NCBI GenBank assembly: GCA_930367205.1 | Contig: OV884015.1 | Location: 84,186,841 to 84,250,840 of the forward strand | Direction: 5' to 3' | Source: Acanthosoma haemorrhoidale | Taxonomy: Eukaryota; Arthropoda; Insecta; Hemiptera; Acanthosomatidae | DNA: 64,000 bases | Part shown: one piece after another, positions 13,330-24,624 of the stretch | Layout: each line of letters begins with the position of its first letter | How positions within the stretch are numbered: the stretch's first letter is position 1 | Position numbers and translations under genes: made by a program | Notes under the pieces: model-generated | The model's input: only the letters and a program-made list of their open reading frames with translations | Database searches by the model: none | What the model was told of the DNA's origin: nothing

Positions 13330-14650
13330 AGGGAGTTCGTGGAATAGAATATTAGCCACTTCCTTCGATTCTCTAATAAATGGAATATATCGACTAATAA
13401 TATATTTATGTTCAATTAATACTCAAATTTTTAAAATGTCATTAGCATGCCTATTAATAATTAAATCTTCATAAAAAGATAAAATAGGCTCATTTACGTA
13501 GCGTAGTTTTCTGCTGAGGCTCATAGATAGCGCTGCATACCTCTTAGCTTAAAGGTCCTGGTATCTTTCAAGCTAGAACATTTGCTTTAACGTAAAAAAT
13601 ATAAAATTGTATTTTCATCGTATGGCAACGATGGTTTCCTATTTTGTATAAATTATTAAACAAACCAACGACTGGTAGCGGTAGAAATCGACTATTTAAT
13701 GTTCAAAGCCAGTTAGAATAAAAGAGAAATGTTAATACTTTAGCTATTTAAAATCGTCTTCAATTTTCAAAAATACTATTTTCAGTAGCTGAAATTGTTT
13801 GACAAATAAAATGAAGTGTTGAGTAAATTTCGCAATAATTTAAGTTTTTAACGAACTGATATGAAGACTCATGAACACAGACATCTTATATGTGTCTTTA
13901 ATTTCATTGGCAAACATGACAATGCAAAGATACAATTGAGTTTATAATGCCTGGGCATTCAAAACCTCCCCAATTGTGGCCAAGGACTAAAACTCAAGAA
14001 CACCATTTTAAGTTAACTATGACACCTTTGTTTTTACAATGTATATATACCCCAGATAGTACCAACGTGTCACTTGTAATTTATTTTCCGATTATTTTTT
14101 ACTTTTGACTTTAAGTGCTATAATTTATTAATGAACTAAGATGTTTAACATCAAAACCATACAGATTTTTCGACCACTTAAGTATGAAATCGCACCCTTC
14201 GCACAGACCTAAGCATTCCTTACTTTTACGACTGCATCAGAATATTCGGCGCTAACTGAGGGGAGACGTTGGAATGCAGACATCCTCAAACTTAGCTTCA
14301 ACCATATAGGGTAGGTATCACTGGTGACCTCTGCCGTCATGTCAGACATAATATTTACATCGCAACCCGTGATTATGACGCTAGTAACAGTTACACAGGA
14401 CTAACAAGTTTCATCTTGCCATAACTGAATAAACATTCAACAGTCTGCCCTGTGTCCAAGGAAGCAAACCATGAAAGAAATACTAAAGTAATCATTCACT
14501 AATGTAGCAATTACTTTTTTTTTAGTCATCTGGTCATACACCCTCTCTCTCTGCATGTGGTAAACACGTAATTGTAATTATGTAACACGTTTTTCTTAAA
14601 GCATATTAAAATATCGATAAATAAAATTGTTTATACCACTTATAATGGTG
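13330..14650. other. AT-rich intronic DNA
   Basis: Nothing recognised. Confidence 0.5.
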
Positions 14651-14659
14651 GAACCCAAA

Positions 14660-14765
14660 GTTTATTTTGGCTATCTGCAGTGTAACGCCCTGACAGTGGG
14701 ACCCAGTCTATAGTTAGCGGCCCGCAGTACTCGGAGGTCGAGTTCCATTCCTCCACCAGTGGCTA
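14660..14765 (+). mobile_element. Possible tRNA-like SINE remnant
   Basis: TAGTTAGCGGCCCGCAG and GAGGTCGAGTTCCATTCCTCC resemble pol III A and B boxes in order. The match is weak and no tail is recognised. Confidence 0.3.
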
Positions 14766-15185
14766 AATATACCCACTCACGTACTTATAGCAACATTAGA
14801 AAGGGTCAGGTCTCAAATTGAAGACCAAATAAAGATAAAATTAAATGCTTGTAGCATTATATAAAGTATGAACTTTGGAAAGAATATGACGGTGAGAGGC
14901 CAGTATCTCAAAACCTCATTATATGGCAGTGAAAAAAGTTCCATGTATTTTTAACCAAACCATTTCGGTCAACGAAAATCACATTTTCAACAAATTAAAA
15001 AATTGTTATTAGCTAATATATTAACATGAAAACTCTTAAAACTAGTTGATATAGCGATTTTTTAATTCCTTGATTTTATTATTTTTTTCATTGTTCTTAA
15101 CCAATCAAATAAACAATTATTGAACACCACAACATATAGGAACAATACTTCTATTATGTAGGGGTTGTTGAAAATACCTTTTATA

Positions 15186-15446
15186 TGAAACTTCTTTATT
15201 GCGATGAAAATACAATCTGTCTTATTGGGCAATAAGTAATTGTGATAAATGTTCTCATTCATAGCATATTCACAATTTTCATTCACTCGCTCATTCATAC
15301 AGTATTTACAACCAGCCCAGAGATCTCCAAAGTATACATGGTTGTCATCTCCCTCACATGCAAAAGAGGAAGTGGAGTCTTGGGAATTCCACCATGCGCC
15401 TCATCACCGGATACGAGCCAGTGACGGCTGACGAAGAGCGCAAGGA
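15186..15446 (-). mobile_element. Lineage A LINE 3' tail, 5'-truncated
   Basis: The minus strand carries the same 3' UTR blocks as the tails at 8695 and 47437, ending in CAGATTGTATTTTCATCGC at the left side. It is truncated near the GCGCTCTTCGTCAGCC box at the right. Confidence 0.75.
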
Positions 15447-15794
15447 ATATACCTTTAACGCTGTGGATCGATCAAATACGTTTTTTTCTCTGGCACAACT
15501 ATATTTTGGTGAACCCAGGTGTCCCGATAAATAAATAATAGAATATATTTACTGTATATCGTATGTATACGTGACTTAAAACGTTAGTTACTGTATACGT
15601 GATGTAAAACGATCACGGGTAGCATTTGAACTCGCAACACACATTTGGTCCCTTACATAACATAGGACAGGTCTTCATTCAAATTCGCAATAGTTGAGCC
15701 AAATTGAATTTTTGTACGCTATGAAATAATCTAATAAGCTTTGTTGCTGTAATATACAATACTTCTGAAAAATATGTTTTGGTAAGGGAGGTGG

Positions 15795-15905
15795 TCCCGT
15801 TTCTATTTATGGGAATGAAATAAATTCAGTTTCTATCATGAGATTTGAGCCCCGAACCTTCATACCGTGAAGCAGTTACACTAACCACAACCCTGTGTCC
15901 CATAT
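15795..15905 (-). mobile_element. tRNA-like SINE, different tail
   Basis: On the minus strand TTGTGGTTAGTGTAACTGC (A box) and GGTTCGGGGCTCAAATC (B box) are spaced like a tRNA, but the rest does not fold as one. It is followed by AATTTATTTCATTCCCATAA, a different tail from the SINEs at 9 kb. Confidence 0.5.
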
Positions 15906-15909
15906 ACTT

Positions 15910-16930
15910 AGATCAATGGTCTATTGTAAAGATATTATTATTAGTATTATAATAGTTTCTGTTCTTGCTATAGAAAAAAAATGTCTTTGTTAATTAACAA
16001 CTTTAACAAGTTTCAGTAGTCTGCCTATGTTCATTCAAGCTGCTACTCAGTTTTGCTTTCTTATGAAAGCATCGATCTAAATCAATTACATCGTTCGCAT
16101 TGGGAATCTGGCCCAGTACAACCCTTGCGTGATTGACAAGAAATTCCTCTGCTGTAATAAATGCCCTTTTCTCAGACCCATAAATAAAATGTGTTGTCCG
16201 ACCCCAGCGGCCTAAACTGGGAACAGCGATACATCACTGTGGGACACTTACTGTACCATAATTGACCCGTGGTCGACTGCATCGTTTGTTATTGACAGAC
16301 TCCTCCCCCACCCCCAATGTCAAATATATTTCTAAAAAAAAACATACGTGGGGTTGAAGTTGTGGACACAATGTTAATGACAGTGTCATTTACTTTTTGT
16401 AATTATATAATATAAAAATCCCAAGATGTAATACAAATCGGACGTTTAATTTGATACCCTGTAAATTTTGTTCGTAATAATATTCACCCAGTTATTAATT
16501 ATTATGACGCGTTGTTCTATGAAGATGGCTTTATTTTTAGCGCCATTGGGGCGTCAAATGAAACTAACCTGCATATCATACTTTTGAGTAAAAACGGTTG
16601 AGTCAAAGTCAAGAATATGTTTTACAATGTCACTTTTAATGAATTTACCAGCTTAATTATAGTCCATTCAAGTCTGGAAAAATAGTACTAATCAAGACAT
16701 TGTAGCACTTAATTCTATATCCTACTCTAAATTATATAAAAAATATTCAATTGTTTATTATTAAAAATTAATAATAATATTAGGCAATTAATTTATTAAT
16801 GTCACTTAAATAGTTGCCATGTCTTCGGGTAATCAAATGGAGTCCCTATATGAAATTTCATTTTTGATTTTAGGTCAAAGAGGAGACTCACAATCGACAG
16901 GTCAGACAGACATGGGTAAAAGCACTTCGG
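15910..16930. other. AT-rich intronic DNA
   Basis: A small GC-richer patch at 16090-16320 without motif. Otherwise nothing recognised. Confidence 0.5.
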
Positions 16931-16935
16931 GTCAA

Positions 16936-17065
16936 CTGCCCCCCCCCCCCAGCCTAAGGAGATTCATATTGCCAAGGTCCTTCCTTACTCATGCAGGACG
17001 TGCTCGGAAGGAGAGCACTCGACTCTTTATTGGGGAAGCCTCCGGTTCCCGAAGGGGGGGGGGGT
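16936..17065. repeat. C-run and G-run pair around a GC-rich block
   Basis: A run of 12 C (about 16939) and a run of about 11 G (about 17055) bracket a GC-rich 105-bp segment with TTCGGG/CCCGAA next to the runs. This may be the remains of an inserted element with inverted ends; the frame 16819-17130 across it is not supported as a gene. Confidence 0.35.
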
Positions 17066-17394
17066 TACAGTTTCTCTTATTATTAATAATATTTAAATAT
17101 TTTCAAAAATCAAGAATACAAAATTTATGATATAAAAACCAACTATTTTTCATGAGAACACGGGTTTGGTGATATATATCCTCTGGTTTACTATAGCTAT
17201 TTCAGCCATAAAATGTTCTCTTCTCACATATTTTCTATAATTGATGACAATATCTGTGTGATTCGGTCGTAAAAAGCGGCCATTTCAAATCAGAAGGCTT
17301 TTTTTTTGTCTAATAGAAGAGCAATTACAATAGTTTTTAAAAGGAATAAACCTTTTAATTTTGATATAAGTATTAGGAGAACCTACAAGGATAT

Positions 17395-17790
17395 TGACTG
17401 GAGCGGACTTTACAGTTTGAAGCACAGGCTATAAGTTATAAGTGCCTCACATCCCTGGCTAGATGTCCCGTGTAGGGTCGGATCATGGAGTCTCTGAGCC
17501 CTCTTCGAACATGGAGTGCACTCGAGCGCTGATGAAGTTCACAAAGAGCACTCGACCTCCCTCCTGCTCTCTGACGAGCTAACTCCTTTCCAGGCCTCTG
17601 CGATCCGGTCCAGCAGGCAGCAGGGTCTATGAATAATACCGATTCTGTTTAATGTACATCGATTGTAACATCGCGTTCAGTGTATATTTATTTACTTTAC
17701 CTAACCAGGAAGAGTGATATACCTGTCCTAAAGCAAGTTTTGTTCACAAAGGTACTTGCTAATCTGAAATCTGAATCTGAAAAATGCAGT
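17395..17790. repeat. GC-rich repeat-like block with a CTGAATCTGAA tail, unclassified
   Basis: A GC-rich stretch (17395-17640) is followed by TTACCTAACCAGGAAGAGTG and a short tail CTGAAATCTGAATCTGAAA, which looks like the 3' end of a LINE or SINE with a short tandem tail. The TTTACCT..GGAGGAGTGATA stretch at 23430-23465 is similar. Confidence 0.35.
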
Positions 17791-18064
17791 TTAGGTATTT
17801 GATCTCAGTTATTGAATTTGAATCCTCTATTCAAATATGAATTCAATCTACATATTAATTTTTTTGTGATCCAGCTTTTCATATAAATGAATAACCTACC
17901 TCGCAGGAAAATTCAAACTCTTATTTATCTCTCCAAATGTTCTAGATTACTAAATTTCAGAGAACGAGCAGATCAATACGATATCAAACAGTACATATCA
18001 AATCAAATGTACAATTAAGCGATTAATGATATGTCACAAACAACCGTTCGCAGAAATACGGTTA

Positions 18065-18226
18065 GTTTAATTATTAATAATAGGGGGCGACCCTAATATC
18101 TTATCGGTCGCTCTACCAATTTAACTAGCCTGCCTCGAGTGTCAATATGATGAGCTGGGTAGTTGGAATCCCGATTCCAATTTCTTGTTTGCCTGTTATT
18201 TATTAATAATTATAATTAATAATGGG
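18065..18226 (+). mobile_element. tRNA-derived SINE (same tail family)
   Basis: A B-box-like GGAATCCCGATTCCAAT is followed by TTCTTGTTTGCCTG and TTATTTATTAATAATT, as in the copy at 9415. The upstream part has an inverted A-box-like stretch (GCTCTACCAATTTAACTAG), so the head may be composite. TTAATTATTAATAAT also lies at the left edge. Confidence 0.5.
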
Positions 18227-18923
18227 ACCAATACCACAATTGAAATTTCTCATAATTACTCTTAATAACGACATATAAATGGGCTAAATGTTATAGTGTC
18301 TTTACAAATTTTATTGTGAATGAAGCTTAATAAAAGTAGGTTTTTCACATTATACTTACTTATTACTAATAAAACTCAATATAAACAAAAATAGTATGTG
18401 TCGGGTTGTCTCGAGGGGGGTGCCTAGTTACCCTATCCCCGGTGACAAAGTGAGGGTTGTTTGAGTTTATAACCTAGACAATCGTTTCATGACGGTTTTA
18501 CTATCTGACTCCATTTTTTGATAGGTATGTGCCCTGACAATGCTCTATGTTCAGGAGAAGAGGTACAGGGTAAGTTTGTAGGTAGTTTTTGGGGTCTCGG
18601 AATGACCACGAATTCACACTTGGTGTCTAAGGGTAGGCGAAAACCGTCCGGATCCCAAAGGCGAGTGTGAACCGGAGAAAGGTAGACTGGATTGCCGCAG
18701 GAGTGCTGCTAGGAAAATTTGCAGGGCCACGGCAAACGTCGTCCGCGAGGGAGAGGTCTCTCCCAAGGAGGTGCTAGATTTAGCGAGACGAAGGCAGAGA
18801 TTCCCACTAGGAAGGTGTGGGGTCTGACAAACGCCGGACTAAAACATAGCGAGATTAGGAGAGAGAGATGCAGAGGTAGTTGAATGAGAAGGCCATGGTT
18901 TTGAGTAGAGCAGCAAGCGCCAG

Positions 18924-18926
<3 letters not shown>

Positions 18927-18985
<59 letters not shown>
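18927..18985. repeat. (AG)n microsatellite, about 29 units
   Basis: An uninterrupted AG dinucleotide run lies inside the minus-strand solo LTR. It falls where the homology with the LTR at 35983 fades, so the run probably grew from GAGAG sequence within the LTR. The short frames across it are artefacts of the repeat. Confidence 0.98.
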
Positions 18986-18988
<3 letters not shown>

Positions 18989-19023
18989 GTTCAAGGTGCC
19001 GGTTGGCTTCTTTCTGATTTTCA

Positions 19024-19060
19024 TTTTTTTTTTTTTTTTTTTTTTTTTCTTTTTTTTTCT
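19024..19060. repeat. Poly-T tract
   Basis: A run of T broken by a single C or two follows the AG repeat inside the solo LTR. It may be the poly-A end, read on the minus strand, of a small retroposed insertion, but no boundary is clear. Confidence 0.8.
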
Positions 19061-19794
19061 CTAAACCCCATGAAGTTATACAATGAAAATATTAAAAGAA
19101 ACTTTGCTTTGCAAATTTCTCCTCATCCTGCTATGCACAGATGCATTTGAAGGAGTTCGTGTTACTCAACAATACAGATTGTGGTTAATAGGAAAATGAT
19201 ATGAATACAAATCTTGGTGATGGGGCTCACCTTCAGTCTGATTTTCATCCTCTAGGGTTTTTCTTATATAGGCTCGTCGTGGTGGGGGCCATCCCACCAG
19301 CGGCTGTTCTACCCACCAACTTCTCCCCCCACTCTCCGACTGACGTCATAAGCTTTTTTTTAACATATGGAAACAGTGATAGATATGATCTGATCGAGAA
19401 GAGAGTGACCTATAATTATTTGTAATTAGGAGGTGGCCACAACAGTATGAAATGGCAATAACTATGAATTTATTCATTTATTATTATTTATTTTTTAAAC
19501 ATCAGAACAAGTTAACTTCGGCAGTTAGTACATTTTGACAGCAGTTTCCATTCTACGCCAGCTGCAGAGCATATTATGAAGTTTGGTCCCACTTCGTTTC
19601 TTTGATATCTTCTTCTGATATTCTCTTTCTGCTAATTCGTCTTTATAGCGTTGTCAGTCTTAAGAGTTCATTTCTATTTCTTCATTTAATTATTGTGTTA
19701 AGTGTTTTCATTTGTAACTAAAGAATGTAGGGTTTCTTGGAAATATTTTAGATAAAAGCTTTTCAAGCAAATTTATTTGGAGACGATTCGCCTA

Positions 19795-20180
19795 AATTCA
19801 ATTAATAATTAATAAGACGGACAGGTAAAACGAACCAGTCCTGATGCTGTCAGTGGAGTTGCCGAGACCTGGGGCACAGCTGGCCGGCAGATAAGACGGT
19901 ACTACTGCCTATAACCAGCACTTTGTACTAACGACTTTACTCCCGCTAACTGTGCCTGCTTAGGGCTCCACTCTTAATGATATGGTGCTTGAAGCGAGGA
20001 TTTACCTTAAGTCCTACCAAGTACCATTTTCTACTACCCTTCCTGTCTAAGACCCTCAAATTTTTAAGTACCTACTCCCTGCCTCTGCTATCGTTAGTCG
20101 TGTTATTCTCTTAAACCTCTCCTTCTCTTCTCTCCACTCTACGTTTCTCGTATATTTCTTCTTAATTTACAGTCGAGTGC
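19795..20180. other. GC-rich block, unclassified
   Basis: It starts after an AATTAATAATTAATAAG stretch and is GC-rich for about 250 bp, then pyrimidine-rich. It looks inserted, but no terminal structure was recognised. Confidence 0.35.
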
Positions 20181-20689
20181 TTGTCAAGTGTTCATTAAGC
20201 GACAATTGTCTAAACTTCCATCATATGTAATTAAAATAGAAATTATCAATAATAACGTTAGCTATATATTGACCATCTAATTTCTCGACATTATAAAGAA
20301 ATAAATAAGTAAAGGTTTCGTTATCGTATGCTGAATTATCAAAGGAGTACTATAAAAATATTCACGCTATCACTGATACAAAAAAAAAATCATGTACCAC
20401 CTATCTGATGTTTGCACTAAATGACTAATACATTAAAATAGAAACTGATATGTAGTTTTTCAGGTATTATTTTTTACATTGAAAATAATTTACAGTTTAA
20501 GTTTAATATATTTTATTTGTGATAGCTTTATTACGACGACTATATTTATTACATGAAGGCTTCAATTCATTTCCATCTTTCTATTGAGTTGTTGATGATA
20601 AAGAGCTGAATTTACCTAGCACTGAAAATTCCTAAAATATTTAAGAAAAATAAATTTATGTTTACTTCTATTTCCATTCCAACATTGGG

Positions 20690-23020
20690 GCTCAAGATCC
20701 ACGAATACACGAGGACGTGCTTTGCTGTCTGAACTCACACGGAAACATTGCCACCTATTGGCCATCAGATCCCGACCGAAATCCAGAGCTCGGCTTTTTC
20801 TTCTACAATAGTTTAGGAACACTAAACTATTCACTCACGCGCCTCAGTGACCTCTCGTCCGATCATAGCCCTGTGATCCTTACCATTTCCCTAGGACCAA
20901 TTCACAAACTGCCTCCTCCTTCATTTATTAGGGGCCCAGTTCATTGGGACCACTTCCGCCAGCTTCTTAGAGGCTCTGTAGTCCTCAAAGTACCTCTGAA
21001 AACATCCCAAGACCTAGATGATGCAGTGCATTCCTTCAATAATTTGATCCAGAGGTCGGCCTGAGAGGCATCGTCACCCCACCGTCATCTGAAAATTCAC
21101 AATCGAAATCCTTTACCTCATTACCTCAAAGACCTAATCCAATCCAAACGCCACTAGAGAACAGTGTGGCAAAGATCCCGACATCCTGCTGATCGCCACT
21201 CGTACAATCAGTACTGCAGGTTGTTAAAGCGGCGATTGGCATCCTTCCGTTCCGATTCTTTTAATTCCTATCTCTCCTCTCTGTCTACCAGGGATAACTC
21301 CTTGTGGAATCTAACTAAGAAAATCCTAAAATAGCATCCTGTTTCACACCCACACAGTCGTGATGATGGGTCCTGGGTGGCTTCGGATAGCAAGAGGGCG
21401 GAGGAATTCGCACTCCATCTTTCCCGTACTTTTACTCCTCACCTTACTGCTCAAAACAATACTCATCGCCCAACTGTTAAAGATTTCCTCACTTCACCTA
21501 TCCCTCTCTCACTTCCACCAAAAGCCGTTAACCCCTCTGAGGTTCCTCAAATTCCTATCTTCTCAAAAAATTACCCTACCGAAAATTTCCAGGATATGAT
21601 CTCCTAACTCCTCAAATTCTCAAACAACTTCCTCCTAAAGCCATAATTTTCCTAACCTATATATATAATTGCATTATCCGAACGACGCACTTTCCTCTCC
21701 TCTGGAAACATTCCATTATTGACCTATTCGCCAAACCCGGTAAACCACCCAATGACGCCTCATATTACCGTCCAATAAGCCTACTCCTTATCCTCTCAAA
21801 AATATTTGAAAAACCCCTATTAAAACGCCTACTTCCAATTGTTGAATCCAAAAACTTTTATCCTACTCACCAGTTTGGTTTCCGCCAGCGACATTCCACC
21901 ACTCAACAAGGCATTCGCGTTGTTGATCACATATCCTCAGCCCTTGAAACCAAACAATACTGCACTGTTGCCTTTCTGGACATAGCTCAAGCTTTAGACA
22001 GGGTCTGGCACAGGCTTGCTTTACAAGCTCAAAGAATATTTACCTGATATAGCATCCCAAAACCTTCAAAAACACCTTGATGAGATCGAGTATTGGTGCA
22101 ACCAATGGCGAATCAAAGTCAATGAAGCAAAATGTTCCTACATTACCTTCACCCTTTGTCGCAAGTCCTGTCCGCCAGTCTTTTTAAATTCGACTCCTCT
22201 CCCTGAGTCTGAAACAGTACTTCCATCTCAACAAAAGACTGCCATGGAACCCACACACGAGGCTAAAAAGACAAGAACTAAACATACGCTTTGGACAACT
22301 GTACAGACTACTTCAAAGGACATCCCATCTCTCAATAGAAAATAAATTACTAATCTAAAAAGTTATACTTAAGCCAATCTGGACATACGGAATAGAGCTA
22401 TGGGGGAGACCAAAAACGTCAAACATTAAGCGTATCCAGTCCATTCAATCAAACGTCCTGAGAACAATAGTAAATGCCCCTTATTATGTCAGCAACAAAA
22501 CCCTTCATAACGACCTTAATATACCCTACATTCTAGAACTCATCCCTTCCAAGTTTATGAAATTCCACAGTAGCCTTTCCAACCACCCTAATCCTGTAGT
22601 ACAGTCATTGTACTGCGCCACTCATCCCTATAATCCTCCTCGGAGACTGAAACGGCAGTGGCCTCGTGACCTGCTATAAACGCGTGACAGTGGGAGTCCT
22701 GGCAATGGCCAGTTTCTCTAATCATGCCCTGAGCGACTGTGACTCTCGCGCTCTTGGTCAGCTTCCGCTGGGTCTAATCCAGTGACGCGGCCGACGTAGG
22801 AGCGTGGGGGACTTCCCAAGACTCCGCTTCCTCCTACGCACGCGAGGGAGGTGACAATCATATGGACTTGGGGGGCCTCTGGGCTGTTTCTATATATAGT
22901 ATGAATGTGGGAGTGTATGAAAATTGTAAATTAGTACGAACGAGATCATATATGACAATTACTTATAGCCCAATCATGCAGATTGTAATTTTTTCATAAT
23001 AAAGTTGTTTTAATAATAAC
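20690..23020 (+). mobile_element. Jockey-like LINE, lineage A, 5'-truncated and internally deleted
   Basis: The copy starts inside the endonuclease domain: a frame around 20717-21060 holds the terminal SDHSPV motif, where the His is catalytic. Reverse transcriptase pieces follow in shifting frames with several stops, among them PISLL-type sequence near 21770 and AFLDIAQALDRVWH near 21970. The text then jumps to YKLKEYLPDIASQNLQ at 22016-22100, so the central part with the F/YADD active site is missing. The thumb and C-terminal part (LHNDLNIPYILELIPSK, 22380-22675) is readable. A 3' UTR of about 330 bp ends near 23010 with GCAGATTGTAATT and A/T-rich sequence. Not functional. Confidence 0.85.
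21360..21607 (+). pseudogene. Remnant between endonuclease and RT of the lineage A LINE
   Basis: Two overlapping frames (21360-21599 and 21377-21607) lie between the endonuclease and RT domains. The second reads SKRAEEFALHLSRTF, like the spacer just before the RT domain of Jockey-type proteins, where the SWCSSD-KAEAFADHL-type motif occurs. Stops on both sides show decay. It is part of the 20690-23020 element. Confidence 0.55.
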
Positions 23021-23024
23021 TTCT

Positions 23025-23910
23025 ATTTCTATTTATTTTAAACTCTATTTTTGAAATATTTTTCTGTTGTTAACTTTTAGTTATTATTTAGGTTTTAAGT
23101 TCGTGGAAGCTTGGGAAGTTACATTTTTCATGTTGAAAACCTTTATACTTAAAGTGCTATATCGCGATATAAGATCATCATTTTGATTGATCAAGTGCCG
23201 CAAACGTACTGTCATCAGATAATTAGAAGAATCACAATAATTTCTAATAAGAGATACTCTCTGCTGTCGCGAATTTTGGATGTATGTATACATATTCTGA
23301 ACAGTGCATTATCATTGTAACCTGGTAGCATGATTACTGAGCATGATTGATAATTTCAGGTGTATTGTATCATTTTTAAGACCTTTTCAAAAATCAATAC
23401 GTTACGTATTTTGTTGTATACACTTTATGGATTTACCTGGGAGGAGTGATAAACACACTTGTCCAATTTATGTAATGAAAAATCAAGAGAAGTATCGCAC
23501 ATGATTCACTGCCAACACAGACACATACCTAACGGAGAAATGCGGTTCGAGGCATGTTCGTGCGGGCACAGCTGAGCACACAGCATAATGGATAGGGCTT
23601 AGCGCTCTGTCTTCGGAAACACCTGTATCCATGTGAAGGTACTCCAGCCGCTAATAGAAGCAATAAAACAATGACGTACGCAGTAAGCCTATTGTCATGT
23701 TTATGTTCAGCCGTTCGTTGTAGACATGGACGTGGTTGTTATGAATATATTTAGGTAGGGGAATAGATCAATATTGTTTAATGCATAGCATAATGTTGCA
23801 AACTATTTGAAATCCAAATTATGCCTAATATTGTTGAAATATATTTACAATCTGACCTATTTACTAATGAGCAATTGTTATCAATGAAGAAATGGTTATT
23901 TATTTTATGG
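23025..23910. other. AT-rich DNA with one repeat-like patch
   Basis: A GC-richer patch at 23430-23650 shares its TTTACCT..GGAGGAGTGATA start with the block ending at 17790. The rest is AT-rich and featureless. Confidence 0.4.
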
Positions 23911-23914
23911 CGTC

Positions 23915-24030
23915 TGGTCTGATGTCGTCAGATATCCATCCCGCAAACCATCAACCCTTGAGGGTGTCAAAAATGTTCGGGTATAAATTAATAAAAATGT
24001 GGAGAGACAGAAGGTGTTTTATTTCATAAT
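23915..24030. repeat. Dispersed repeat (copy 2), unclassified
   Basis: GATGTCGTCAGATATCCATC, then GGGTATAAATTAATAAAAAT and GGAGAGACAGAAGGTGTTTT align in order with 2865-3030. The terminal GTGGAGAGACAAGATGTTTT also occurs alone at 59614-59634. Confidence 0.35.
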
Positions 24031-24587
24031 ATACACACTGTGAACTAGCACCATACTAAAAGTTGTGATCAATGGTTTCATTCATACTACATTTATAGTT
24101 AGGTGTTTATAGAATACATACATATACACAGCTCAGAAACTAAATGGTCAAAATGAAAGCTATTAAATGACTGCAGGTAAATAATATGATTTTAAAATTT
24201 AAGCACCTCGCATGTACAGATTTGAGATTTAGGAGAAATGTTTGCTATAATTAGTCTGTAGGTTATTAAACTTTCTTAGTCCATGTGCTACATATTGTCT
24301 CCAGTGCCCACTACGGTCCTGAAACATTCAGCCAATTATCTTAATCTAGTTAGACTACAACTTGGAATGCGGATAATAGTAGAAAACACTTTGATGAGTA
24401 TTGTGAAATATATTTGTAAATATTCAGATAAGTTGAATCATTTTTACGACGGCCATGTAGAAAACAATGTAGAAGCATTACACCTGATCAAAAGTCTAGT
24501 CTCCCTTTAATCTCGTGAAATATTTTTCCACAACCGTATGACAATTGAATTTTAATGTACTGTCCACTTTTGGGATTGGGATGCAAG

Positions 24588-24620
24588 ACTTTAACATTAA
24601 CTTTAACTTTAACTTTAACT
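24588..24620. repeat. (CTTTAA)n microsatellite
   Basis: About five units of CTTTAA, the second one altered to CATTAA. The frames on both strands through it are repeat artefacts. Confidence 0.9.
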
Positions 24621-24624
24621 AGAG

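Larger units (their letters stand above)
18399..19444 (-). mobile_element. Solo LTR, family 1, copy 1 (expanded)
   Basis: On the plus strand the block opens TGTCGGGTTGTC and closes GGCCACAACA, with GTATG directly repeated on both sides (18394-18398 and 19445-19449). Read on the minus strand it has TGT...ACA ends like the other two copies and matches the downstream half of 35983-36844 closely across roughly 18399-18925. The other part contains a long (AG)n run, a poly-T run and a TATA-like CTATATAAG read on the minus strand near 19270. No coding internal region or second LTR is present, so this is a solo LTR left by LTR-LTR recombination. Confidence 0.8.

Noticed and set aside
18839..19150. 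Frames rich in Ser-Leu or Arg-Glu repeats
   Set aside because: They are readings of the (AG)n microsatellite inside a solo LTR.
20445..20475. Acceptor-donor pair GTTTTTCAG|GTATTA
   Set aside because: The pyrimidine tract is short and the donor is weak.
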